A program made the position numbers and the translations under genes. DNA of 64,000 nt from Costus lasius (lineage: Eukaryota; Streptophyta; Magnoliopsida; Zingiberales; Costaceae): the NCBI GenBank assembly GCA_027563935.2, contig JANVAS020000222.1, positions 1,612,001-1,676,000 of the forward strand. The letters are read 5' to 3'. Shown here piece after piece: positions 45,617-58,413 of the stretch. Every line of letters starts with the position of its first letter. The first letter of the stretch is position 1. Under the pieces are notes generated by a model, which ran no database searches, was not told the origin of the DNA, and saw nothing but the letters and a program-made list of their open reading frames with translations.

Positions 45617-47383
45617 GGTGTTCGTTGATGCAGGAATCTACAACAATGCAAGAACAGCAAGGTCAGTATCAATGTTAAGAATCAATCAGGACTTAAGAAT
45701 GATTCCTTTTTCTCACTATTTTGTCTGACTGAAAAATCCAGTAAACAGTCCGAAAGAGTAACACTCTTTTAGTGAGATGGGATCCAGATTTCATACTTGG
45801 TCTCCCCGTCCCGCTCAGGCGAGATAAGATGCACAGAGATGACAAGCACTAATTTCTGGTAGGCTGTCCCAGCCAATCGCCAACCCGTGCGATTCCCCTT
45901 CATCTGGGCAATCCAGCAGACTGTGCCAACTGAGTTGGTACAATACAGTCTCTGATCCCACAGATGGCTGCCTCCATGTGCTACCATATGCGCCACATAT
46001 GTAGCCTACATGGTCAAGTTGACCCGACCTACTCCCTGGACCACCACGTGCTATGCTGAGCAACGAGAAGCGATAAATCCCTTCTCTGTAACACGCAGGT
46101 GTAATCCCGCACCGTCTGAAGATAGATGGACGTGCCCACTGAGTGGGTACAACACGGCTCCAACGATAGTCAGAACGGTGAGGTTTCGCGTCAGAAGGCT
46201 TACGAGCTTGATATTTTAGCGTTGGATTTTACCGGTCTTTTATCTTCTTGACTATCATGCAAGTCCTATGGTGATAGCAGAAGATAAACTCATGCATTTC
46301 TAATTATAAAAGCAATAAATAGAAAGCATGCTGATCTTATGTGGTAAAAGCCCATGAACCCTAAGTAAGACCTTAATTTTACTTAAGTCTTCACTTGAGC
46401 TCCTTTTGCATCTCATCTGGTCCTACCCAGGGCCCTAGCGCCAAGAGCACCTTAGGTGCGCCACCAGCTGAATGCCCCTCTTGGATGTGTGCCTTTGTGC
46501 TCTTGTCTAATCAAAATACATTTTGATCTACCTAGACAAGTTTGACTCGCAGGTCAAATATACAATAAATTAATTACAAATGTGATTCGCAGATCACAAA
46601 ATAATAATTTACCAGGCTCGCAGGCCCCAGCACAGCACACAATAAAAGGGCAACCCACATAAGATGAAATAAACAAGCATCATGGCATCATTCAATCAAC
46701 ATGTGATCCATTACAAAGAAAATAAAAATTTTGAAAACCCCATGGTATCAATTTTAATTTCCTTATGTGCCCCTACAACCTTACAATGGTCCATTGATAG
46801 GGATCCACTCATCCATCTAGTCAGATCCTCTGCCCTTGCATGCACCAAGTCCTAACTGACTTGAGTTGACCTAATGGTCAACCATGCTTGCGCAAAGGGC
46901 TGAACCACCCTCATGAGTTTCGGCAAGCGGGTGTGACCCCGGGCCTAACTCATGTGTGTTCAGTAGTCGTCTCAACCAGACCTCGCTACACGCCCTGGAT
47001 GCAGTCGACCTATAGCCACCTCGTGCTTGCGCACAGGTGCTATCTGGTCAACCCATCTAGGCTGTCAGATGGTCTGATCAGACTATTGGATCTAACCTAG
47101 AGGTGACTTCAACCCCATCAACCCATCTAAGGGTTTATAGTAGGGCCTTAGATCTAGATAGGCGCGCAAGTTCCTTTTGTTTTGTAAGAAAAACTACACA
47201 AGCGCCAACACATGCGCAACAAGAAAACTTGCATGGAAACTTAAGCATGCGCCAAGGAGACATACATCAAGTTTCGGATATGCAAACTTAACATGTAACT
47301 CTCGCATGTCGGTTAGATCTAAGCATATCATTGCAAACAAGGATCACAAAAGCTTAAGCAATCATAACAACATGCATATTATG
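45617..47383 (-). other. leader of E3b
   Basis: This 1.77-kb untranslated leader resembles that of E1. Its hairpin pair is at 45926-45938 and 46135-46147. No credible ORF. Confidence 0.72.
45926..46147 (-). promoter_or_regulatory. paired leader hairpins, E3b
   Basis: CCCACTCAGTGGG (46135-46147) and CCAACTCAGTTGG (45926-45938) on the minus strand have the same spacing (209 bp) as in the other copies. Confidence 0.5.
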
Positions 47384-47395
47384 GCTCTGATACCA
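47384..47395 (-). other. primer binding site, initiator tRNA-Met (E3b)
   Basis: The minus strand reads TGGTATCAGAGC, two bases from the LTR. Confidence 0.92.
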
Positions 47396-47397
47396 AT

Positions 47398-49084
47398 TGT
47401 TGGGTCCCCTTCGAGGGGGAGCGCAAGGGGGAAATCCCTAAAGGTGGCGCATGTGTGATTCTTTTGCAGCGGAAGATAGGGATTCAAGATCAAAATAGCA
47501 TGTCGTATGATCAACTCTTATGAGATGTATAAATCGGATGAGATTCATACCATTGCCATGAAGATTGGACTCGACTTGGAAGCAAGAGAACGATAGGGTT
47601 CTCCTCCAAAGTGTGCCACACACAAGAGGATGTTGGCCTACTCCTTGTCGTCCTTGTGCTAGCAAGGCTTCAAGGTTCTTGTCGTATGAAGGAGAAGAAA
47701 AACCAACTTTCGGCAAGGGCGATGAAGCTTCTCTTGTTCGTTTTCGTCTCCGATGGATCGATCACCAAGCAAAGCCACAACATGCGTTTAAGCGTTTTCT
47801 TCAAGAGGCGTTACATGATTTCCCAAGATGGAAAGTCATGAAGCTTTCGCCCACTCAAAGCAAACCGCCCTTTAACGCTTCCATCTTGAACCAATCCGTT
47901 CACACATGTGTGAACCGGTTCAATGGAATTCGGTCCAATGCTTTTGGTTCAAAGACCAAACCAAAACAACCCAAGCCATGGTCTAGATCTCTCTCTGAAC
48001 CAAACGGTTCAAGATCTAACCGTTGATCTCTTGATGCTTCTGATCTCACTGATCTAGCATCACTACTCTCGATCGAAGCTTACCGATCTCAAGCCCTAAT
48101 CAATCAAACATGATCAGACCAGATCTCACTTACAATCAGAGTCCAAACTCCTTTAAACTGAATCAAAACAATTCAGTCCACACGATCTGACTTAAGCAAG
48201 CCATATCATCAAATTGTGCGACCCTAAGGGTTTCCTTTAAATGTCGGTAATGACAACTTACGTTATCACGATCAGTGAGGGGTATCTAGCAACACATCAC
48301 TGTCTCCCGATATAAAGGAAAGAGTCTTCCAAGACTACTCCCAAATCACAGCACAAGTGTGAATCTTCTTCACAAGGCATACATGTTTCCTTTGCCACTG
48401 GATGTTCTTATTGGACAAGCATGTCAAGCCTGTAACTCCAATACGATGAGCATGATTAGATCAGATGATCACCGTCATCTGGGTATGGCCATACACTTTC
48501 TCAATCATCTCATATAGGGGGACCCTAGAACATCACACTCCTTAAACAAGGAGACGGCAATCCTGTATCTATCACTAGTGTCCTAACCTGACTCTTGATC
48601 ATCATCCAAGATAGTCTATAATCATTATATTTCAAATGATATTGAACTACCTCAAAACAATGACATTCATCATTTAGAAACACAAGTGATCTCAAGTCAA
48701 AGGACATGTGCCACTTGTAGCATACAAGGATTATTCACATTGTGACAAGCAACCGAATATCCTAGTAGGGTCTGTCCAGTACATCCAATGTACCCATGAG
48801 TCTATATCTTATTCCATGCTTGAAGCATCCTATAAGATTAGAACTCATATTAGTCTCAATCATATCAGGGCTGTCTCAAGTTCACCAAGATATCTCGACT
48901 AAGGACATTACTGCATGTCAGCCTAGCTGAACAGCTTTGAGACATTAATCAGAAGTACACTTATTGGAGCAGACAAGGTAACAATCTGAATAACAACCAT
49001 GCCTTTATAAACTTAAGAGTTTATTACATGATACTGTTACAATCCCAAGGCCTCAAACATTAGCCTTAAGGGCATACTCCAACA
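47398..49084 (-). repeat. 5' LTR of E3b
   Basis: It is 1687 bp, with three substitutions seen against 40025-41711. It is followed by ATACT at 49085-49089. Confidence 0.93.
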
Positions 49085-50383
49085 ATACTTCCTCTGACTT
49101 GAGATCACTTGTGTTTCTAAATGATGATTGGCATTGTTTTGAGGTAGTTCAATATCATTTGAAACATAATGGTTATAGACTATCTTGGATGATGAGCATG
49201 AGTCATGTTAGGGTGCTAGTGATAGACATAGGATTGCCGTCTCCTTGTTTGGAGTGTGATGTTCTAAAGGGGCCCCCTGGATGAGATGATTGAGAAAGTG
49301 TATGGCCATACCCAGATGACTATGTTCATCTGATCTGATCATTTTCATCATATTGGAGTTACAGGCTTGACACGCTTGTCCAATAAAGAACATCCAGTGG
49401 CAAAGGAAGCATGTATGCCTTGTGAAGTGGATTCACACTTGTGCTGTGGTTTGGGTGTAGTCTTGGAAGACTCTTTCCTTTATATCGGGAGATAGTGATG
49501 TGTTGCTAGATACCCCTCACTGATCGTGATAACGTAAGTTATCGTTACCGACATTTAAAGGAAACCCTTAGGGTCGCACAATTTGATGATATGGCTTACT
49601 TAAGTCAGATCGTGTGGACTGAATTGTTTTGGTTCAGTTTAAAGGGATTTAATCTCTGATTGTAAGTGAGATCTGGTCTGATCATGTTTGATTGATTAGG
49701 GCTTGAGATCGGTAAGTTTCGATCGAGAAAATGGATGCTAGATCGGTGAGATCAGAAGCATCAAGAGATGAACGGTTAGATCTTGAACCTTAGGGTTAAT
49801 ATGATCTAGACCAAATCGCTTGGGTTAATTGGTCTTTGAACCAACCCAAAAATGAACCAACTCATTATGTGAGCGCATGGTTCAAAGAGGAGAGAAAAAT
49901 GCGATTGGTTCGTGGGCACATGAACGCATGATCGCATGAGAGAGTAAGGCTAGCTATTTTTAGTAGCCACGCCTCCACGTTTTGAGTGGAATGCATCTCT
50001 TGTCGCCCCTCTCCTATTCTCGTCGCTTGCTCTCGTGTGGAAGTTTTTGTTCACGCCTTGGAGAGAGTTTGCTCAAGCGAGACATCATCTCAACTTCCCT
50101 TCCATTCGACAAGGACACTTGGAGATCCTTGCTAGCACAAGGTTCGACAAGGAGAAGCCAACATCCATCTTGTGTGCGCACCATTTGGAGGAGAAGCGCT
50201 TGACTCTCTGCTTCCTAGACGCCATCCAAGCAATGGCACTGGTAAGAATCGATTCTCTTGTATGCAAGTTAAAGTTGATCATACTGCATGCATCGATCCA
50301 GAAACCCTTTCCGCTGCAAAAGGGTTTTATCATATGCGCCATTAGGGTTTCGACACCTCCCCCCTTTAGTTAAGGGACTTTCA
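49085..50383 (+). repeat. 5' LTR of E3a, second piece
   Basis: It continues the LTR after the ATACT duplication and ends TTAAGGGACTTTCA. A TATA-like CTATTTTTAG lies at 49954-49963, 420 bp before the end. Confidence 0.92.
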
Positions 50384-50385
50384 AT

Positions 50386-50397
50386 TGGTATCAGAGC
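50386..50397 (+). other. primer binding site, initiator tRNA-Met (E3a)
   Basis: TGGTATCAGAGC lies two bases after the LTR. Confidence 0.92.
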
Positions 50398-52219
50398 CAC
50401 GTTTATTGCATGTTAATATGATTGCTATGTTTGCATTGTGATCCATGTTTGCGCAAAAGACTAGATCTATAGGACATGCGAAACTTGTTGTATAGTTTTA
50501 TGTTGGCGAAAATACATGATGTTATTTTCTTGTTGGCGCATGTTTCTTGTTGGCGCATGTTGCATGTTGGTTTTATTAAAACAAAATAACTTGCGCGTTT
50601 ACCATAAGATCTAAAGAGGTGCCTACTTTAAATCCTTAGACGGGTTGATAGGGTTGAAGTCATCGTCTAGTCAAGATCAAACCAGTCTGATCAGACCATC
50701 TGATAGCCTAGATGGGTTGACCAGATAGCACCTGTGCGCAAGCACGAGGTGGCTATAGGTTGACTGCTGACAGGCGTGTAGCGATGTCTGATTGAGACAA
50801 CCATTGAACGCACATGAGTTAGGCCCGGGGTCACGCCCGCTTGCCAGAACTCATGCAGGTCGTTCAGCCTATGGCATGCATTGTTGACCACTGGGTCGAC
50901 TCAAGTCAGTTAGGACTTGGTGCATGCCAGGGCAGTGGATCTGACTAGGTCTGATGAGTGGATCCCTATTAATGGACCGTTGTAAGGTAGTAGGGCACAT
51001 AAGGAAAATAAAAATGATGCCAATGGGTTTTCAAAATTTATTTTCTTATTGTTGGATCACATGTTGATTGGATGCCATGATGCTTGTTTATTTAATCTTA
51101 TGTGGGCTGCCTAATTTAATGTGTGCTGTGCTGGGGCCTGTGAGCCTGGTTAATAAATGTAAATTATTTATTGTGATCTGCGCATCACATTTGATTTAAT
51201 TTATAAAGTGTAATTGACCTGCGTGTCAATCTTGTCTAGATAGATTAAATTGTATTTTAATCAGACATGAGCACTGAGCACACATGGCAGAGGCGCATGC
51301 AGCAAGTGGCTTGACCAGGTGGGAGGTCCAGGGTTTGACTCTGGGACAGGCGCAATTACCTGGTGGGCGCACCTGAGCTGCAGTGGGCGCTTGGGCCCTG
51401 GGTTGGGCCAGATGGGATGTAAAAGACCCATGAAGAGCTCATGTGAAGACTTAAGTTAAAATTAAGGTCTTACCTAGGCTTAATGGGCTTTTACCACATA
51501 AGATCATCATGCTTTCATTATTGTTTAAATAAGTAGAATTGCATGATTTAATCTTCTGCTATCGCCATAGGTTATGCATGATAGTTAAGAAGATAAAAGA
51601 CCGTTAAAATCCAACGCTAAAATATCAAGCACGTAAGCCTTCTGACGCGAAACCTCACTGTTCTGACTATCGTTGGGGCCGTGTTGTACCCACTCAGTGG
51701 GCACGCCCATCTATCTTCAGACGGTGTGTGATTACACCTGCGTGTTACAAAGAAGGGATTTATCGCTTCTCGTTGCTCAGCATAGCACGTGGTGGTCCAG
51801 GGAGTAGGTCGGGTCAGCTTGACCATGTAGGCTACATATGTGGCGCATATGGTAGCTATATGGAGGCAGCCATCTGTGGGATCAGAGACTGTGTTGTACC
51901 AACTCAGTTGGCACAGTCTGCTGGATTGCCTAGATGAAGGGGAATCGCACGGGTTGGCGATTGGCAGGGATTGCCTACCAGAAATTAGTGCTTGTACTCT
52001 CTGTGTATCTTATCTCGCCTGAGCGGGACGCGGAGACCAAGTATGAAATCTGGATCCCATCTCACTAAAAGAGTTTTACTCTTTCGGGCTATTTTGCTAG
52101 ATTTTTCAGCCAGATAAAATAGTGAGAAAAGAATCATTCTTAAGTCCTGAATTGATTCTCACATTGATACTGACCTTGCTGTTCTTGCATTGTTGTAGAT
52201 TACTGCAGCAACGAACACC
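50398..52219 (+). other. leader of E3a
   Basis: This is a 1.8-kb untranslated leader with hairpins at 51689-51701 and 51899-51911 and the pyrimidine-rich TTGTTGTAG before gag. No credible ORF. Confidence 0.72.
51689..51911 (+). promoter_or_regulatory. paired leader hairpins, E3a
   Basis: CCCACTCAGTGGG (51689-51701) and CCAACTCAGTTGG (51899-51911) are both kept perfectly although this copy has about nine LTR differences and a broken ORF. Confidence 0.5.
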
Positions 52220-55200
52220 ACGAATTTCAATGTGCGATCCCTACTGGAAAGGGAGAAGTTTGCTGGACCAAACTTCTCAGACTGGTACGGACACCTTAAG
52301 ATTGTTCTTAAGGCAGAGAGGAAGCTGTATGTCCTCGAGACGGCTATACCGCCTCAACCCGCTGCGAACGCCGCAAGGGCGGTTCGCGATGCTTATGAAA
52401 AGCATGTCAATGATAGCATTGATGTCGCTTGCCTGATGCTTGCGTCTATGACGCCAGAGCTGCAGCGTCAGCATGAGGATCTATCTGCTATACAAATTAT
52501 AGCAAACCTCAAGCTGCTGTATGCTGCACAGGCTAGGACTGAACGCTACAATTTGACTAAACTTTTCTTTCAGAGCAAACTGGCTGAAGGGAGTCCAGTG
52601 GGAGCTCACGTACTCAAGATGATTGGGTACAAGGAGGCTCTAGAGAAACTGGGACATACCATCAATCAGGAGCTTGCTGTAGACATCATATTGCAGTCTC
52701 TCCCGACCTCTTTCGATCCGTTCATCATTAACTTTAATATGAACAAGATCGACTGTACGCCGGCAGAGTTACTGAATATGCTCTTGACTACAGAGCTGAC
52801 TCTTAAGGGAAAGCCTTCATCCTCTGTCTTGATGGTTCCTTCAAGGAACAAGAAGAAAGGGAAGAAGGGCAAAGCCCCTGTCAAGAGCTACAGCAAGGCT
52901 CTGAAACAAAAGGATAAGCGGTCGAAGGAATACAGATGTTTCCATTGTGGCCAGCTGGGTCACTGGAAAAAGGACTGTAAAGCGCTCCAGGGAGACAAGA
53001 AGGGAAGTTTCGCTTCTGGCTCAGGTATTTTCGTGACTGAAGTCATGGTTTCTTCTTCTATATCATGGGTGTTGGACACTGCATGTGGAGTTCACATTTG
53101 TTCAAATGTACAGGAACTCAAGAGAAGAAGACAGGTGGGACAGCATGAGGTGGACCTACGAGTTGGAAACGGGGCACGGGTTGCTGCTGTTGCTATAGGA
53201 GTTTATAACATCTCATTACCATCTGGACTTGTATTGGAACTAAACAATTGTTACTTTGTACCAAGCATTACGAAAAATATTATCTCTATTCCTGCTCTTG
53301 TCAGGAAAGGGTTTTCCTTTGAATGCAATATTTCAAAGTGTGTTATTTCTTATGATAATATTGTTTATGCTACTAGGTCAATTAACAATGGGTTATTCAT
53401 GTTGGACATGGAATGTTCTATACAGCAAATTGATATTAAGAAAGCCAAGTATGCTGATGACAGCACCTTGCTATGGCATAGTCGTTTAGGCCATATTAAC
53501 AAGAAGCGCATTAAGCGGTTGCATGATCATGGACTGCTGGGATCATTCTCCTATGAGGAGCTTGATACATGCAAAGCTTGTTTAATGGGTAAAATGACGA
53601 AGGCCCCTTTTTCTAAGAAAGGTCAAAGGGCTTCTGGTTTACTTGACCTTATACACAGTGATGTGTGTGCGCCTTTTAGTAAACATGCCAGAGGTGGCTA
53701 TCTATACTTCATTACCTTTACTGATGATTTCAGTAGATATGGGTATGTCTATTTAATGAGACATAAGAGTGAATCTTTTGACAAGTTCAAAGAGTTCAAG
53801 AATGAAGTACAGAATCAATTAGGCCGAAATATCAAGGCACTTCGCTCAGATCGAGGTGGTGAATACTTGAGTCATGAGTTTAATGACTATCTGAAGGAGT
53901 GTGGGATTATCTCACAGCTCACTCCGCCAGGAACACCGCAATGGAATGGTGTGTCCGAAAGGAGGAACAGAACCTTATTGGATATGGTTCGTTCTATGAT
54001 GAGTCAGGCTACTCTACCTTACTCCTTTTGGGGATTTGCACTGGAAACAGCTACAAAGCTACTAAACCGAGTGCCATCCAAGGCAGTTTCAAAGACGCCA
54101 TATGAGTTATGGTATGGGAAACAGCCAAACTTGACATTTATCAAGATCTGGGGTTGCGAGGCTTATGTCCAAAAGCTCGCCTCTGGGAAACTAGAGAGCA
54201 GATCTGAGAAATGTATCTTTGTCGGTTACCCTAAGGAAACTAAGGGTTATTATTTCTATGATCCCAAAGAGAACAAAGTATTTGTTGCTCGGACGGCTAT
54301 TTTTCTTGAGAAGGAATTTCTTCTGCAAGAAGCCAGTGGGAGAGAAATAAACCTGGATGAGAATCCAGAGAAAGGACAAAGTAGTCAAGCACAGTTGGAT
54401 GAGCCTGAGCCAGTAGAACAGGTTATTGAACAACCTGAGGCTCAGATATCACGGGAACCGCGTAGATCGGGAAGGATCCGTCGACAGCCTGAGCGCTATG
54501 ACGGAGTCTACATCATTGATCATGATGAACCCCTCACTTATGCGGATGCGGTCAGTGGACCGGAATCAGCGAGATGGCTTGAAGCTATGCGAGCCGAAAT
54601 AGACTCCATGTCTGATAACCAAGTTTGGGATTTGGTAGATCCGCCTCCGGGAGTAATCCCTATAGGCTGTAAGTGGATCTTCAAGAAGAAGATTGACATG
54701 GATGGTAACGTGGTTACCTATAAAGGCAGGCTAGTTGCGAAAGGTTTCAAACAAATCTACGGGATAGATTATGATGAAACTTTCTCTCCTGTAGCTATGT
54801 TCAAGTCTATTCGGATTCTTTTCGCGATAGCAGCATATTACGATTATGAGATCTGGCAAATGGATGTGAAGACCGCTTTCCTTAATGGAAAACTGGATGA
54901 GGATGTCTATATGACACAACCTGAAGGTTTCACTAATCCATCAGATTGTCATAAAGTATGCAAGTTAAAGAAGTCCATTTATGGACTTAAGCAAGCATCA
55001 AGAAGCTGGAATATTCGTTTTGATGAATCAATCAGTGGATTTGGTTTCATCAAGAATGAAGATGACCCGTGTGTATATAAGAGGTTTAGTGGGAGCGTGA
55101 TTACTTTTCTAGTCCTCTACGTCGATGATATCTTGATCATTGGAAACGATATTCCTGAAATGCATGCAGTTAAAGCATGGCTAAGGAAATGTTTCCAGAT

Positions 55201-56101
55201 GAAAGATTTGGGAGAAGCAGCCTATGTCTTAGGTGTGAAGATCTACAGGGATAGATCTAAGAGGCTTCTCGGGCTGTGCTAGAGTACTTACATCGATAAA
55301 GTCCTGGAGAGATTCCATTTAGAGAATTCTAAAAGAGGATATCTTCCAGTCAGACATGGTCTGAATCTTTCAAAGAGTCAGTGTCCACAAACACAGACTG
55401 AGAAAGATGAAATGGACAATACGCCTTATGCTTCGGCAATTGGATCCATTATGTATGCGATGTTGTGTACTCGCCCAGACGTCGCTTACGGGTTAAGCGT
55501 GACCAGTCGGTTCCAAAGTAATCCAGGTCAGGCACACTGGGTTGCAGTCAAGAACATTTTAAAATATCTTCGGAGGACCAAAGATATGTTCTTGATATAT
55601 GGTGGTTAGGAAGAACTCAGTATTGAAGGATATACTGACGCTTCGTTCCAGTCTGACCAGGATGATTTCCGATCGCAATCAGGCTATGTTTTTAGCTTGA
55701 ATGGAGGAGTAGTGGTGTGGAAGAGTTTCAAACAGTCTATAGTTGCTGATTCTACCACGGAAGCCGAGTATGTTGCAGCCTCAGAAGCATCCAAGGAGGC
55801 AGTGTGGATTCGTAAGTTCGTTCAAGAACTTGGTGTTGTTCCTTCGAGTGCAGATCCTTTGGTTATCTTCTGTGATAACACTGGAGCAATCGCACAAGCA
55901 AAGGAACCACGGTCGCACCAGAAGTCCAAGCACATACAGAGACGGTTTCACTTGATCCGGGAGATCATTGATCGTGGCGAGATCAAAGTTTGCAAGGTTC
56001 ATACAGATGACAATCTGGCTGACCCACTTACAAAGCCTCTGGCGCAGCAGAAGCATGAGAAGCACTGTAATAATATGGGTTTGAGATTTCTCAACCATTA
56101 G
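52220..56101 (+). pseudogene. gag-pol: Ty1/copia polyprotein, start lost and two stops (E3a)
   Basis: The frame aligns over 1294 codons with E1/E2 without a frameshift. The start codon position (52220-52222) reads ACG. TAG stops lie at 55280-55282 in the RT C-terminal part and 55607-55609 before RNase H, both CAG in relatives. The long open part (about 52232-55279) holds the CCHC knuckle, protease WVLDTACG, integrase core (here HSDVCAPF with Ala after Cys, where relatives have Gly) and RT with YVDD. The RNase H part after 55610 is open. It is not functional without suppression. Confidence 0.92.
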
Positions 56102-56110
56102 ATTAAGTGC

Positions 56111-56119
56111 AAGTGGGAG
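56111..56119 (+). other. polypurine tract of E3a
   Basis: AAGTGGGAG, two bases before the 3' LTR. Confidence 0.85.
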
Positions 56120-56121
56120 AT

Positions 56122-57795
56122 TGTTGGGGTATGCCCTTAAGGCTAATGTTTGAGGCCTTGGGATTGCATCAGTATCATGTATAAACTCTTTGTTTATAAA
56201 GGCAATTGTTGTTATTCAGGTTGTTGCATTATCTGCTGTCATATGTATACTTCTGAATAATGTCTCAATGCTGTTCAGCTTGGCTGACATGCACTTTTGT
56301 CCTTAGTCGAGATATCTTGGTGAACATGAGACAGCCTTGATATGATTGAGACTAATGTGTGTTCTAATCTTATAGGATGCTTCGAGCATGGAATAAGATA
56401 TAGAATCATGGGTACATTGGATGTACTGGACAGACCCTACTAGGATATTCAATTGCTTGTCACAATGTGGATAATCCTTGTATGCGAAAAAGTGGCATAC
56501 TTCCTCTGACTTGAGATCACTTGTGTTTCTAAATGATGATTGGCATTGTTTTGAGGTAGTTCAATATCATTTGAAACATAATGGTTATAGACTATCTTGG
56601 ATGATGAGCATGAGTCATGTTAGGGTGCTAGTGATAGACATAGGATTGTCGTCTCCTTGTTTGGAGTGTGATGTTCTAAAGGGGCCCCCTGGATGAGATG
56701 ATTGAGAAAGTGTATGGCCATACCCAGATGACTATGTTCATCTGATCTGATCATTTTCATCATATTGGAGTTACAGGCTTGACACGCTTGTCCAATAAAG
56801 AACATCCAGTGGCAAAGGAAGCATGTATGCCTTGTGAAGTGGATTCACACTTGTGCTGTGGTTTGGGTGTAGTCTTGGAAGACTCTTTCCTTTATATCGG
56901 GAGATAGTGATGTGTTGCTAGATACCCCTCACTGATCGTGATAACGTAAGTTATCGTTACCGACATTTAAAGGAAACCCTTAGGGTCGCACAATTTGATG
57001 ATATGGCTTACTTAAGTCAGATCGTGTGGACTGAATTGTTTTGGTTCAGTTTAAAGGGATTTAATCTCTGATTGTAAGTGAGATCTGGTCTGATCATGTT
57101 TGATTGATTAGGGCTTGAGATCGGTAAGCTTCGATCGAGAGAATGGATGCTAGATCGGTGAGATCAGAAGCATCAAGAGATGAACGGTTAGATCTTGAAC
57201 CTTAGGGTTAATATGATCTAGACCAAATCGCTTGGGTTAATTGGTCTTTGAACCAACCCAAAAATGAACCAACTCATTATGTGAGCGCATGGTTCAAAGA
57301 GGAGAGAAAAATGCGATTGGTTCGTGGGCACATGAACGCATGATCGCATGAGAGAGTAAGGCTAGCTATTTTTAGTAGCCACGCCTCCACGTTTTGAGTG
57401 GAACGCATCTCTTGTCGCCCCTCTCCTATTCTCGTCGCTTGCTCTCGTGTGGAAGTTTTTGTTCACGCCTTGGAGAGAGTTTGCTCAAGCGAGACATCAT
57501 CTCAACTTCCCTTCCATTCGACAAGGACACTTGGAGATCCTTGCTAGCACAAGGTTCGACAAGGAGAAGCCAACATCCATCTTGTGTGCGCACCATTTGG
57601 AGGAGAAGCGCTTGACTCTCTACTTCCTAGACGCCATCCAAGCAATGGCACTGGTAAGAATCGATTCTCTTGTATGCAAATTAAAGTTGATCATACTGCA
57701 TGCATCGATCCAGAAACCCTTTCCGCTGCAAAAAGGTTTTATCATATGCGCCATTAGGGTTTCGACACCTCCCCGCTTTAGTTAAGGGACTTTCA
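56122..57795 (+). repeat. 3' LTR of E3a, 1674 bp
   Basis: It starts TGTTGGGGTATGCCC and ends TTAAGGGACTTTCA. A TATA-like CTATTTTTAG lies at 57366-57375. About nine substitutions were counted by eye against the split 5' LTR. It is followed by ATCTC (57796-57800). Confidence 0.93.
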
Positions 57796-58413
57796 ATCTC
57801 CAGATTGAGGATAAGGATTTCCAATTACCTTTCTTTTGTTTTTTGTAATTTCATTGAGTTTTCATACAATTTTCATCAATGAACATGTTGTTTGCTTTGA
57901 ATATGAGTTTGTAAACTTTATTTTGGGATTAGGGGTGTAGCCCATTGACGATTTATGGATTAAATATATTGTTTTAAATCTTTATCATGATTTTTATAGA
58001 ATTTATTTGATTGGAATTATGTTATTCTGTAATTTACTTTGATCAAGTAAGTTTACGTCTTAGACGTTGCGAGAAGGACTAGGAGGTGAATCGCAACGTC
58101 GGAACTATTCTATTCAAACCTACAAATCTGATCATGGAATTTACATAGTTTTTCATAGACCTTAATGGGTCTAGTTACGTTAACTGTCACGAGAGTAGGG
58201 AGTTAGCGTAGTTAGATACCGAATTACGCTTCAGAAGGAGGTAATCTGTACCTTAGGAAAAATCCCTTTCAATGCTGTAATTTTTTATTTAAAGATTTAT
58301 TTTTACTAAATTCATATTTGTCAATATGGTGAAACCCCGAGTCCTGAATTTATCTGAACTGATTTTTACCCAAAACACTATATTTGTTTGTTTTTATTTG
58401 TACTTAGAAGTTT
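57796..58413 (+). repeat. 3' LTR of Athila-like element 2, second segment
   Basis: It resumes after E3a. It shares 'tagacgttgcgagaaggac', 'gaggtgaatcgcaacgtc' and 'gtcaatatggtgaaacccc' with the Athila-like 1 LTR in the same order. The expected final 120 or so bases are missing because Athila-like element 3 starts at 58414. Confidence 0.78.

Larger units (their letters stand above)
40025..49084 (-). mobile_element. Ty1/copia Angela-type element E3b, 9060 bp, nearly intact
   Basis: It has 1687-bp LTRs (40025-41711, 47398-49084), duplication ATACT (40020-40024, 49085-49089), PBS, leader and PPT, and a polyprotein broken only by two stop codons. LTR differences seen are C40878/T48251, G41149/A48522 and C41448/T48821. 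It inserted in the 5' LTR of E3a in opposite orientation, so it is younger than E3a. Its LTRs end ...GGGACCCAACA (minus strand) rather than TTTCA. Confidence 0.95.
39645..57795 (+). mobile_element. Ty1/copia Angela-type element E3a, decayed, split by E3b
   Basis: It is flanked by ATCTC (39640-39644, 57796-57800). The span is 18.15 kb, but only about 9.09 kb belongs to E3a; the rest is E3b plus its duplication. The 5' LTR is in two pieces (39645-40024 and 49090-50383; 1674 bp joined) and the 3' LTR is 56122-57795 (1674 bp). About nine substitutions between LTRs, a lost start codon and two stops make it the oldest of the four large copia copies. Confidence 0.93.
36811..58413 (+). mobile_element. 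Athila-like element 2 (3' part), host of E3a
   Basis: Pieces are: the end of an internal ORF (36867-37325), the TTGGGAGGCAACCCAA block (37368-37383), a long 3' region, a purine-rich stretch, and an LTR starting at 38933. That LTR is split by E3a at 39644 and resumes at 57801. The 5' half of the element is missing at 36810. LTR similarity to Athila-like element 1 is clear (start, and the 'gacgttgcgagaaggac' block at 58065). Its last 120 or so bases are cut off by Athila-like element 3 at 58414. Confidence 0.75.

Noticed and set aside
50035..50373. A 112-codon open frame repeated at 57447-57785.
   Set aside because: Both lie in the E3a LTR pair; the repetition is LTR identity, not gene conservation.
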